From: Thermoanaerobacterales bacterium
Lineage (GTDB): Bacteria; Bacillota; Thermosediminibacteria; Thermosediminibacterales; Tepidanaerobacteraceae
Assembly (NCBI GenBank): GCA_012840135.1
Contig: DUMA01000008.1
Location: forward strand, 29,738-93,737
Direction: 5' to 3'
DNA length: 64,000 nt
Part shown: piece by piece, positions 15,475 through 23,675 of the stretch
Layout: each line of letters starts with the position of its first letter
Position numbering within the stretch: position 1 is the stretch's first letter
Position numbers and translations under genes: made by a program
The notes under the pieces: generated by a model
Database searches by the model: none
What the model was told of the DNA's origin: nothing
What the model saw: only the letters and a program-made list of their open reading frames with translations

Positions 15475-16713
15475 ATGAAAAAAATGAAGAAAGCAATATT
15501 GCTGATGGTGATTCTTGTATGCGCTGCATTGATGCTTCTTGCTTCGGGCTGTTCAAACAAGCAGAAAGAAGTAAAGGAGCAAAATGCAGTATCTGTGAAG
15601 GTTATGAAAACAGCGAGAAGCACCATAGAGGACGTGGCAAATTTTACGGGCCAGATTGAGGCTAAAGATGAGGTAAAGATAGTGGGAAAGATATCGGGAA
15701 GGGTAAAAGAAGTAAACTTCGACATAGGCGATTATGTGAACCAGGGAGATGTTCTTGTGGTCCTTGAAACCGATGAGCTGAATGACCAGCTTTCCCAAGC
15801 TGAGGCGGCTCTGGCATCGGCAAAAGCAAACCTTTCCGCCAGCGAATCAGGCCTCGCGCAGCAGCTTGAGCAGGCCAGAGCATCGCTTGAGCAGGCAGAG
15901 GCGAATTATACAAACGTCAAAGCCGATTATGAGCGAATGAAAGCGCTGTATGAGGCGGACGCGATTTCCAAGCAGGCCTTCGATGGCGCGGAATTGAAAT
16001 ACAGCGTCGCAAAAAGCCAGTACGAGAGTGCAAAGGAGCAGTACAGCCTGGTAAAACAGAGCCTGCCGAAGAACATTGACGCGCTGAAGGCTCAGGTGGC
16101 ACAGGCACAGGCTGCGGTTGACCTGATAAAGACAAACATAGCAAATTCGGTGATAAAGGCGCCTGTATCGGGCATGATTTCATCAAAACAGATACAGCCC
16201 GGTGAAATGTGCCAGGCAGGGTCAACTCTCGGTGCGGTGGTGAATATTGATAAAGTCAAGGTTGTCATTAATGTGCCGGCAGAGGATGTAAACAGGCTGA
16301 AAGACGGTCAGGAGGCCACGGTGAGCGTGGATGCCCTGGGCAACGACGGGAATTTTAAAAGCAAAATAAGCATAGTTTCACCTGCATCCGGCTCCAGCAG
16401 GCTATTTCAGGTGAAGATTGAGATTGAAAACAATGACCACAGGTTGAAGCCGGGGATGTTTGCGAGTGTCAATGTCGTGAGGGGGGTAAGGGAAAATGTG
16501 ATTACCATTCCCAAAGACGCTGTTGTAATAAAAAAGCAGGGGAATGCAGTTTATGTGGTAAAGGCCGGAAAGGCCGAAGAGCGCCTTGTGAAAATCGGGG
16601 TAACAAGCAAAGACATGGTTGAAGTTGCGGAAGGCCTTAATGAAGGCGAAGAAGTTGTAACGAGCGGGCAAAACATGCTGGCCGAAGGCACCGCTGTTAA
16701 AATAATCAGGTAA
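15475..16713 (+). CDS. RND efflux periplasmic-type adaptor, lipoprotein
   Basis: 412 residues. The ATG at 15475 has GGGAG eight bases upstream; an in-frame GTG at 15466 would overlap that site. N-terminal lipoprotein signal with lipobox LASGC. The chain then follows HlyD/AcrA order: a lipoyl half-motif (GRVKEVNFDIGDYVNQGDVL), a long alpha-helical hairpin rich in Ala/Gln/Glu (about residues 105-205), the second lipoyl half (SVIKAPVSGMISSKQI), a beta-barrel domain and a membrane-proximal domain. It would link the RND pump (14 nt downstream) to the TolC-like protein. In an organism expected to have one membrane it would be tethered outside the cytoplasmic membrane. Confidence 0.9.
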   Translation: MKKMKKAILLMVILVCAALMLLASGCSNKQKEVKEQNAVSVKVMKTARSTIEDVANFTGQIEAKDEVKIVGKISGRVKEVNFDIGDYVNQGDVLVVLETDELNDQLSQAEAALASAKANLSASESGLAQQLEQARASLEQAEANYTNVKADYERMKALYEADAISKQAFDGAELKYSVAKSQYESAKEQYSLVKQSLPKNIDALKAQVAQAQAAVDLIKTNIANSVIKAPVSGMISSKQIQPGEMCQAGSTLGAVVNIDKVKVVINVPAEDVNRLKDGQEATVSVDALGNDGNFKSKISIVSPASGSSRLFQVKIEIENNDHRLKPGMFASVNVVRGVRENVITIPKDAVVIKKQGNAVYVVKAGKAEERLVKIGVTSKDMVEVAEGLNEGEEVVTSGQNMLAEGTAVKIIR

Positions 16714-16726
16714 ACGGGGTGAAGGC

Positions 16727-19700
16727 ATGAGAATTACCGAAACGGTTATTAAAAGGCCTGTTGCAGCATTTATGGCTGTGCTCGTCGTTCTTATCCTGGG
16801 ATTTGTTTCACTGAGCAAAATGCAGGTGGATTTGTTGCCCGATATCCAGCTTCCCGCTGCAATGATAGTGACAGCATACCCGGGAGCAAACTCCGAAGAA
16901 ATAGAAGACATGGTCACCAGGACCATTGAAAAGGGCATAGCTGGAGTTGAAAACATAAAGGATATTTCATCTACAAGCCAGGCCAATGTATCCATGATAA
17001 CGGCAACTTTTAATTGGGGGACGGATATTGACACGGCGGTGAACGACCTTCGAGAAAAGGTTGATATGATAAAAAGCAGCCTGCCGGATGATGCCGAAGA
17101 CCCCCTGATTATAAAATTTGATCCGTCGATGATGCCGGTGCTCATATTCGGCATGACCGGCGACAGGGATCCGCTGTTTTTGAAGCAGCTTGCGGAAGAC
17201 TCCATAGAAAAGAAGCTGGAGCGGGTGGAGGGAGTTGCGAGCGTCAGTATAGTTGGCGGGGATGAGCGCCAGATAAGGGTGCTGCTTTCGCCCGAGAAGA
17301 TGAACGGATACGGTATAGGAATCACTCAGGTGATTCAGTCGCTTGAGGCAAACAACCTCAACCTGCCCGGCGGCACTGTAGATTATGGCGGCAGGGAACT
17401 TTTGGTTAGAACCATGGGCCAATTCGAGAGCGTTGATGAAATAAAAAAATTGCCTGTTGCAAACATACAGGGGGCTGTCGTAAGGCTTGAGGATCTGGCG
17501 GATGTGGAGGATGCTGCGGAAGATAAAAAAACTTATTCCAGAATAAATGACCATGAGGGCCTGAGGATACTAGTCCAGAAATCCAGCGACGCCAATACCG
17601 TGCAAGTGGCCGATGGCGTGAAAAAAGAGCTGGAAGAGATAAAAAAGGAGCTTCCCAATGGAATCCAGATTTACCAGATACTTGATCAGTCGGATTTCAT
17701 AAAAAGGTCCATAAACAGCGTAAAATCCAATGCCATTATGGGCGGTTTGCTTGCTGTAGTTATCCTGTATCTTTTCCTGCACAATTTCAGGTCAACCATG
17801 GTTATAGCCATATCCATACCGATTTCCATTATAGCAACGTTTGTGGCCATGTACTTTTCCGGCATTACTTTGAATCTCATATCACTGGGCGGCCTTGCGC
17901 TTGGAGTCGGTATGCTGGTGGACAATTCCATAGTGGTGCTTGAAAATATTTATTACCACAGGAGCCTGGGAGAAGATCGATTCAAGGCGTCCGTGACGGG
18001 AGCGGGAGAAGTCTCGATGGCTATTGCGGCTTCCACGCTGACCACTGTAGCCGTTTTCCTGCCGATCATTTTTGTTAAAGGCATAGCGGGCATACTTTTT
18101 AAGGAGATGAGCCTGGTCATCACGTTTTCGCTTCTTGCTTCGCTTGTGGTTGCCATAACAATTGTTCCTTTGCTGGGTTCAAGGCTCGTAAGGGTTTCAT
18201 CCGGGAACGGAAACGGCAGTGGCATATTTGCCAGGGTGGCAGGCTGGATGGACGGATTTTACAGCAGCGTAGAGGAAAAATACGGAAGGCTCCTTTCGTG
18301 GGCGTTGAAACACAGAAAAGCCGTCATATTTGCTGTATTGGGGCTTATGGCTGCAAGCATTGCGGCAGTTCCCCTGGTGGGTTCGGAATTTTTCCCGGAG
18401 ACCGACGAGGGCAGGATTTCCATAAGCGTGGAATATCCAATCGGAACAAAAGTGGAAAGGACGGATGAGCTGGCAAGGAAGATAGAAAAAATCGTTTCGT
18501 CAATACCTGAAGTGGAAATGTATTCGGCTCAGGTGGGCACCGATACGCGAAGCTCGTTCCTTGGAACATCCGGCACGGGAGAAAAGGCAAGCATTGATGT
18601 AAGCCTTGTGGCCCTTGGCGAAAGGACTAGGTCGTCCAAGGCGGTGGCAGAAGAGATCCGGCAAAAAATAGGAGAGGTGCCGGGAGTCAGGATTGAGGTA
18701 AGCAGCAGCTCGATGATGGGCCAGACGAGCTCATCCGTTTCAGGAAGCAGCAAGCCGGTCCAGATAGCCATAAAGGGCGATGATATGGACACCCTCGAGG
18801 CTCTGGCGGAAAGGGTCAAGTCAGTCGTGCAAAAGGTGCCGGGCACCAGGGATGTGGAGACATCCGTTGATGAGGGCAGGCCGGAAGTTAGGATAAAGGT
18901 GGATAAGGACAGGGCTTCGTATTACGGCCTGGGGGCAGGCCAGGTGGCGCAGGTGGTCAGGAGCGCCATAAACGGTGTGGAAGCCACCAAATACCGCGTA
19001 GCAGGCACTGAAATCGAGGTCAATGTTCAGCTCAATGAGCTGTCGAGAAAGACGCTTGAGAATCTGGAGGCCATGACCCTGCAAACGTCATCCGGAATTC
19101 AGGTGCCTCTCAGAAACATAGCCACATTTACGGTAACCGAAGGGTTAAACAGCATATATCGGGAGGACCAGCAGCGCACGGTATATGTGACATCGGACAT
19201 ATACAACAGAAGCCTAGGGGATGTGATAAAGGATATACAGTTTGAGCTGTCGGAAATTAATATGCCCGAAGGCTACAGCACGAGTTTCGAAGGTCAGAAC
19301 GAACAGATGGCGGAATCGTTCGGAGACCTTTTCCAGGCAATGCTGCTTGCGGTATTCCTCGTATATGCGGTGATGGCGGCGCAGTTTGAGTCGCTTCTGC
19401 ACCCCTTCACCATAATGTTTGCGATTCCGTTTTGCATCACAGGCGTAGTTTTCGGGCTTCTGTTGAGCGGAAGGGCTTTCAGCGTGCCCGCATACATCGG
19501 AGTGATCATGCTGGCGGGCATTGCAGTAAACAATGCGATCGTCCTTGTGGACTATATCAACCAGTTGCGGGCAAGGGGGAAGACGATAACCGAGGCCATA
19601 GTTGAAGCCGGGCCCAGAAGGCTCAGGCCCATTATGATGACCACTCTTACCACTATCCTGGGCCTTTTGCCGCTTGCCCTGGGTATAGGAGAAGGGTCTG

Positions 19701-19873
19701 AAATGGAGGCGCCCCTTGCCGTGACCGTGCTGGGAGGATTAACTTTCTCCACGCTTTTGACGCTTGTTGTGGTGCCGGTGCTTTATTCCATATTTGAAGA
19801 CGTATCGAAAAGAGCCGCAAAAAGCATAAAGGCTTTTAAACAAAAACTCGGTAGAATTGCAGTTAAAGCTTAG
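16727..19873 (+). CDS. RND-family efflux pump (AcrB/HAE1 type)
   Basis: 1048 residues, full length for the family. TM1 follows MRITETVIKRPVAAFMAVLV; the first porter region is residues about 40-330, the central TM bundle about 335-540, the second porter region about 560-850, and the last TM bundle about 855-1030. GVGMLVDNSIVVLENI in TM4 carries the proton-relay aspartate. GFVSLSKMQVDLLPDIQLPA is the conserved start of the porter domain. The pump uses proton antiport to export amphiphilic compounds. It lies between its adaptor and a TolC-like gene, with a TetR gene last, so the four are likely one operon. Confidence 0.93.
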   Translation: MRITETVIKRPVAAFMAVLVVLILGFVSLSKMQVDLLPDIQLPAAMIVTAYPGANSEEIEDMVTRTIEKGIAGVENIKDISSTSQANVSMITATFNWGTDIDTAVNDLREKVDMIKSSLPDDAEDPLIIKFDPSMMPVLIFGMTGDRDPLFLKQLAEDSIEKKLERVEGVASVSIVGGDERQIRVLLSPEKMNGYGIGITQVIQSLEANNLNLPGGTVDYGGRELLVRTMGQFESVDEIKKLPVANIQGAVVRLEDLADVEDAAEDKKTYSRINDHEGLRILVQKSSDANTVQVADGVKKELEEIKKELPNGIQIYQILDQSDFIKRSINSVKSNAIMGGLLAVVILYLFLHNFRSTMVIAISIPISIIATFVAMYFSGITLNLISLGGLALGVGMLVDNSIVVLENIYYHRSLGEDRFKASVTGAGEVSMAIAASTLTTVAVFLPIIFVKGIAGILFKEMSLVITFSLLASLVVAITIVPLLGSRLVRVSSGNGNGSGIFARVAGWMDGFYSSVEEKYGRLLSWALKHRKAVIFAVLGLMAASIAAVPLVGSEFFPETDEGRISISVEYPIGTKVERTDELARKIEKIVSSIPEVEMYSAQVGTDTRSSFLGTSGTGEKASIDVSLVALGERTRSSKAVAEEIRQKIGEVPGVRIEVSSSSMMGQTSSSVSGSSKPVQIAIKGDDMDTLEALAERVKSVVQKVPGTRDVETSVDEGRPEVRIKVDKDRASYYGLGAGQVAQVVRSAINGVEATKYRVAGTEIEVNVQLNELSRKTLENLEAMTLQTSSGIQVPLRNIATFTVTEGLNSIYREDQQRTVYVTSDIYNRSLGDVIKDIQFELSEINMPEGYSTSFEGQNEQMAESFGDLFQAMLLAVFLVYAVMAAQFESLLHPFTIMFAIPFCITGVVFGLLLSGRAFSVPAYIGVIMLAGIAVNNAIVLVDYINQLRARGKTITEAIVEAGPRRLRPIMMTTLTTILGLLPLALGIGEGSEMEAPLAVTVLGGLTFSTLLTLVVVPVLYSIFEDVSKRAAKSIKAFKQKLGRIAVKA

Positions 19874-20011
19874 CGAAGGGAAATATGCTGCGCGATGAGA
19901 GATTTGTTTGTGAAAATGCTGTTTTGATATTAGAATCAATGCCACTTTGCGGTACTCTTAGATTGATTTTACGTTTTTGCATAAGATAAAAAAACCGGGA
20001 GGTTTTGTAAA

Positions 20012-21208
20012 ATGAGTAGAAAAATAATATTTTTCCTGGCAGCTATTGTGTCTTTTCTAATGCCGCTTACAGGTTTTACATTGGCTGCTGCTTCGGAAAC
20101 TGCTTCTGTTGATGCGGGCGAAGTTGCAAGCAGCACATCCGGCAGTGCTGACGTCGAGGCAAAAACAAGCTTTTCGCTGGAAGAAAGCATAAACACGGCT
20201 CTTTTGAACAATGTAAACTTAAAGCTTTCGCGGCAGGAATACGAGAATGCAAAAGTTGAACTGGACCAGGCAAAGTTCGAATCAAAGCAGATGGCGGATA
20301 TTCGCGACGACAAGATACTTAGAGACTATGTTCCGACAGCTTTCAGCTTTGAGGGTGCTCAGGTCAAAGACCTGGCCCCCAGGCTGAAGGAAGCCAACGA
20401 GCTGATAGCAAAAAAGAACCTGGCTTTAGACGAGCAAAATCTGAGGATAGAGGTGGAAGAAGCGTATTTTTCTGTACTGAAGGCCCGGGACAATCTTAAA
20501 AATGCACAGATACAGTTGCAAAGGGCTAACGAACAGTTAAAAAATGCTCAGGTGAGTTACAGGCAGGGCATGATTGCTAAAGATTCCATGCTTTCAGCGG
20601 AATCTGCGGTATCAAGCGCTGAAGCCGGAAAAGTTTCTGCGGAAAAAAATCTGGAGCTTGCCAAAATGAATCTCAACAAATTGATGGGCCGCAGCTTGAC
20701 GGCACCCCTGGAACTCACCACTACTTTCACTTATACGCCTGCCGAGGTTCCCGATGTGGAGGAAATGGTAAAAAGCGCCCTGGAGCTCAGGCCGGAAGTC
20801 ATCAGCGTGAGAAAGACAAAGGAAGTGGCAGAGCTGAACTGCAAACTCGCCCTGAAGTACTATGCGGAAAACACCTTTACTTACCGGAAGGCGAAAATAG
20901 AACTAGAAAAAGCCGTTTTAGGGGTGAAAGAGGCAGAAGACCAGATTTCCCTTGCTGTAAGGTCGGCGCATTATGCTGTAATAGAAGCGGCGGAAAAATT
21001 GAAAGCCGCCCAAAAAGCAAAAGAGACGGCGGAGGAAGCATACAGGATAACAGAACTCAAGTATAAATCACAGATAGCTACCATGGCGGATGTGCTTTCC
21101 GCCATGGAAAATTTAGGCCAGGCCGAACTTTTATACACATCCTCGGTGTTCGACTACAATGTGGCAAGGGCGCAGCTCGATAACTGGGCCGGCAAAGGCC
21201 TGGAATAG
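20012..21208 (+). CDS. TolC-family outer membrane efflux-like protein
   Basis: 398 residues, short for TolC (usually 420-490). Signal peptide MSRKIIFFLAAIVSFLMPLT to about residue 28. From SLEESINTALLNNVNLKLS it has the two-fold repeat of long coiled helices (Ala/Lys/Glu-rich, with ARDNLKNAQIQLQRANEQL and TAEEAYRITELKYKSQIATM) typical of the periplasmic alpha-barrel. The segments that would form the outer-membrane beta-barrel look short. In a cell with an S-layer and no other visible outer-membrane gene, a TolC homologue is odd; either it forms an alpha-barrel conduit through the wall, or the organism has an outer membrane. It belongs to the RND operon. Confidence 0.85.
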   Translation: MSRKIIFFLAAIVSFLMPLTGFTLAAASETASVDAGEVASSTSGSADVEAKTSFSLEESINTALLNNVNLKLSRQEYENAKVELDQAKFESKQMADIRDDKILRDYVPTAFSFEGAQVKDLAPRLKEANELIAKKNLALDEQNLRIEVEEAYFSVLKARDNLKNAQIQLQRANEQLKNAQVSYRQGMIAKDSMLSAESAVSSAEAGKVSAEKNLELAKMNLNKLMGRSLTAPLELTTTFTYTPAEVPDVEEMVKSALELRPEVISVRKTKEVAELNCKLALKYYAENTFTYRKAKIELEKAVLGVKEAEDQISLAVRSAHYAVIEAAEKLKAAQKAKETAEEAYRITELKYKSQIATMADVLSAMENLGQAELLYTSSVFDYNVARAQLDNWAGKGLE

Positions 21209-21235
21209 ACATGGATTTTGCTGGGGTGAAGCATT

Positions 21236-21826
21236 TTGAAAAGAGAAAAACAATTAGAAAAGCGTTCGTCAATCCTCGAGGCTGCAATTTCAGTATTTTC
21301 GCGTGAAGGCTATCCCAATGCCAGGATGCAAGAGATAGCGACAAAGGCCGGAATAGGCAAGGGTACTATTTATCAGTATTTCAAAGGGAAAAAACACCTT
21401 TTTCAGCAGGTTGTAAAGGAAGGTATCGACCAATACGCGATCGGCATTAAAAACGAAATTAAGGGCTGTATCGGGATTGAACAAATTCTGAAAAAAATTG
21501 TAACATTCAGCTTTTCCTTTTTAGAAAATCACAGCGACGTATTAAAGATGATAGAAAGCCACCGCAGCTTGATTGACGAAAGCATGATGAAATGGTTTTA
21601 TGACAGGAAAAACAAAATAACGGACCTGCTTGTAAAAACAATCGTTGAAAAAACCGAAAAAAAGGGCATGCGAAGCTATAAAGATGCAGAACTTGCCGCA
21701 TATTGTTTTTTCGGAATGATGATTTCTGTGGTTCAAGAAAAAGTGTTTCACAAAAAAGAATTCGATATAGAAGAAGTATCAGATAGTATAGTCAAAATAT
21801 TCCTCCATGGATATGAGCAGTTATGA
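21236..21826 (+). CDS. TetR-family regulator of the RND operon
   Basis: 196 residues, TTG start with GGGGTGAAG upstream. Helix-turn-helix: SILEAAISVFSREGYPNARM then QEIATKAGIGKGTIYQYFKG (residues about 11-50). The C-terminal helical domain is unassigned. As last gene of the adaptor-pump-TolC operon and directly before a terminator, it probably represses the operon and itself; candidate sites are the two palindromes in the leader at 15236-15248 and 15329-15340. Confidence 0.88.
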   Translation: MKREKQLEKRSSILEAAISVFSREGYPNARMQEIATKAGIGKGTIYQYFKGKKHLFQQVVKEGIDQYAIGIKNEIKGCIGIEQILKKIVTFSFSFLENHSDVLKMIESHRSLIDESMMKWFYDRKNKITDLLVKTIVEKTEKKGMRSYKDAELAAYCFFGMMISVVQEKVFHKKEFDIEEVSDSIVKIFLHGYEQL

Positions 21827-21836
21827 AAATTGCTTT

Positions 21837-21873
21837 AGACTGTCGATAAAAATAGCTCGGCAGTCTTTTTTTT
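21837..21873 (+). terminator. RND operon terminator
   Basis: AGACTG-T-CG, 12-nt loop, CG-G-CAGTCT then eight T. Confidence 0.85.
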
Positions 21874-21922
21874 AAAACTACATTTCTGCACTTGCAATTA
21901 ATGTCCCGGAATCCTTGCTGCT

Positions 21923-22327
21923 TTAAAATAGTTCTTCAACGGTTTTTAAAATAAATTCTGCATCTTTAATGGCCATTTCTGCATCTTCGGGGCCGTATTC
22001 TTCGGTAGGTATAAAATCTTCGGCACCATAAAAGCTCAGTTCTCTTTCCTTGCGCAGACGCTTTGAAATCATTTTAATTTTATCAAGGCGCTCTTGCAAG
22101 ATGAGAGGGAGAGATTCTTTATGCTTTTCCAGCACACGACCCACGTCGTGTATTTTAGGCACTTCTACACCTATAGCTCTTAGCACGGCCTTTAATAATA
22201 ATTCTACCATTTCTTGAGCTTCCCTGACTACATCCGAATAAGAACAGTGTTCGTTATAAAAACCTAGTGCTTTGAATCGAATTTTTGCTTTTTCCAGATA
22301 AGCTAAAGTTAAGGCATCAATTTTCAC
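21923..22327 (-). CDS. HEPN-domain protein of an MNT/HEPN pair
   Basis: 134 residues. A GTG at 22327-22325 has AGGAGG 8 nt upstream and overlaps the TGA of the upstream gene (GTGA), so translation is coupled; a longer frame from 22369 is unlikely. The helical sequence VREAQEMVELLLKAVLRAIG and PKIHDVGRVLEKH fits the HEPN (PF05168) fold. R-x4-H is present in RVLEKH, but the third residue of the RX4HXY motif (the Tyr modified in some HepT proteins) is not Tyr here. Such proteins are often RNases neutralised by the paired nucleotidyltransferase, so this may be a toxin. A non-toxic accessory role is possible. Confidence 0.8.
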   Translation of the reverse strand: MKIDALTLAYLEKAKIRFKALGFYNEHCSYSDVVREAQEMVELLLKAVLRAIGVEVPKIHDVGRVLEKHKESLPLILQERLDKIKMISKRLRKERELSFYGAEDFIPTEEYGPEDAEMAIKDAEFILKTVEELF

Positions 22328-22860
22328 AGTTGAACACCTCCTAAAAATTTCCTTTTTTCCGTCTCCCACTCCCAGAAGTTGCCGTATTCAATCTTTTTTG
22401 CGCCATACCGGTCCATTAAATTTTTTGTGGATTCAATAATATGAGATATTATACCTTCCGGATCATATACGACTTTGTTGTGCTCAACCAAATCAAAATA
22501 GATGGGGTGAAATTTTAGTGATTCTTCCTTTGAGAGAATATATGGGGAAAGCTCACACAGGATGTCCTCTTCTTCGTATAATTGTTGTGCTAAAGATTCA
22601 AGTTCGAATTCTACATTATCGACAAATTCCCGAATGCGCTGGCTGAAACCCGGGGCTTTTTTCAAAATAATCAAAAGGTCCAGGTCTGAATTTTTCCGGT
22701 TTTCTGTCCGAGCATAGGAACCAAAAATTAAAAGGCCCAGGAGCGAATCTCCATAATACTCATGTATACGCTTTAAAACACCATTTAAATACTGCCGATG
22801 GAGTGACGAGAAGGTATTAAGCTGGGAAATGCATTCTTCAATATTTTCATTGTATACCAT
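22324..22860 (-). CDS. Minimal nucleotidyltransferase (MNT) of an MNT/HEPN pair
   Basis: 178 residues. The polymerase-beta-type catalytic motif is complete: GSYARTENRKNSDLDLLI (GS-x10-DxD), with acidic residues further on around EEEDILCELSPYI. MNT proteins of this layout act as antitoxins that transfer AMP to the HEPN partner; the coupled HEPN gene follows by a GTGA overlap. At 178 residues it is longer than classic MntA (about 140). Promoter on the minus strand: TTGCTC (22921-22916), 17 nt, TATAAT with upstream TGG (22898-22893). It may be part of toxin-antitoxin or defence functions. Confidence 0.85.
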   Translation of the reverse strand: MVYNENIEECISQLNTFSSLHRQYLNGVLKRIHEYYGDSLLGLLIFGSYARTENRKNSDLDLLIILKKAPGFSQRIREFVDNVEFELESLAQQLYEEEDILCELSPYILSKEESLKFHPIYFDLVEHNKVVYDPEGIISHIIESTKNLMDRYGAKKIEYGNFWEWETEKRKFLGGVQL

Positions 22861-22927
22861 GTAATCACCATCATTTATAAAATCCTGTTTTTATTATACC
22901 AATCAAAAAAACACGGAGCAACTTTTA

Positions 22928-23122
22928 ATGGGCTTATACTGCCCAGCCACCTATTGTGCGAATTTTCCCAAGTTAGAAATGCAGCTTATCCTAGATGCTT
23001 TGGGAATCCGAGCTGATCTAAAGCTTCCAACCATCAGTGAACTCAGGAAATTAAAATACAGTTTTGATAAGGCATCTGTGAAATGGTGGCTTAGACATAA
23101 GTACAAGAGGTTGTGTTTTTAA
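22928..23122 (+). pseudogene. Possible decayed gene fragment (64 codons)
   Basis: An open frame without a convincing ribosome binding site, next to the MNT promoter on the other strand. The product (ELRKLKYSFDKASVKWWLRH near its end) is basic with several Trp/Arg/Lys residues and might derive from a transposase, but I cannot name a family. It ends just before the hairpin at 23128. Support is weak; it may be a chance ORF. Confidence 0.2.
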
Positions 23123-23127
23123 CACGT

Positions 23128-23157
23128 GCCCCGGTAAATCGAAAAGTTTACCGGGGC
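23128..23157. terminator. Hairpin between convergent units
   Basis: GCCCCGGTAAA, 8-nt loop, TTTACCGGGGC; an 11-bp perfect stem. It lies downstream of the cupin gene (minus strand) and may work in both directions. The same stem recurs at 28705-28736. Confidence 0.55.
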
Positions 23158-23177
23158 GTACATTTATACTTCGTAAA

Positions 23178-23507
23178 TTATTGATTTAAACTCTGGGGGT
23201 TGGGGGTCTTCACCACCAGAACGGCAGCCCTGTCGCCGGAACTGTTAATGATGGCGTGGGGTATATTTGCCGGGCTCAAGACGATGTTACCGGCGGCAAC
23301 TTCTCTTGTCTCTTCACCTATAGTGATCTCGACTGCGCCTTTTACCACCTGGAAGAACACGTCCACCGGGGTTTTATGCACAGGCACTCCCTGTCCCGGC
23401 TCGAAGGCCAGCAATACCACCTGCACTTCCTTTTTTTCGATGAGCCTGCTGGGCGAGAATTTTTCGGCCGAGAAATTTGCGCTTTTTTCCAGATTGATAA
23501 TATCCAT
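23178..23507 (-). CDS. Single-domain cupin protein
   Basis: 109 residues. The two cupin motifs are partly recognisable: GQGVPVHKTPVDVFFQVVKG (motif 1, with one His) and AAGNIVLSPANIPHAIINSS (motif 2, ending in the conserved His). Fewer metal ligands than classical cupins, so a binding rather than catalytic role is likely. AGGGTGAAAG precedes the ATG. It is divergent from the exporter operon starting at 23676 (169 nt apart), which may reflect shared regulation, but no shared site is evident. Confidence 0.8.
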   Translation of the reverse strand: MDIINLEKSANFSAEKFSPSRLIEKKEVQVVLLAFEPGQGVPVHKTPVDVFFQVVKGAVEITIGEETREVAAGNIVLSPANIPHAIINSSGDRAAVLVVKTPNPQSLNQ

Positions 23508-23602
23508 TTACTTTCACCCTCCAAATTTTTTGTTAATTTGATTATACAAGATGAAATGGAAACAGTCTGTGATTATTGTCACTTTTCACTGGCACATTTC
23601 AC

Positions 23603-23659
23603 TTGACAATGCGTGAGGATCGGTATAAAATTATTCATAAATGAATGAGCATTCACTCA
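23603..23659 (+). promoter_or_regulatory. Exporter operon promoter with TetR-type operator
   Basis: TTGACA (23603-23608), 17 nt, TAAAAT (23626-23631). TGAATGAGCATTCACTCA (23642-23659) is an imperfect 18-bp palindrome of the TGAATGA-type bound by many TetR repressors, set over the start site. The likely ligand is the TetR encoded last in the operon (28.1 kb). Confidence 0.7.
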
Positions 23660-23675
23660 CAGAGGAGGTTAGAAA

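Noticed and set aside
16402..17554. Long minus-strand frames opposite the RND adaptor and pump genes
   Set aside because: They lie entirely antisense to well-supported genes, have no ribosome binding sites and low-complexity Ser/Ile/Pro-rich translations typical of shadow frames.
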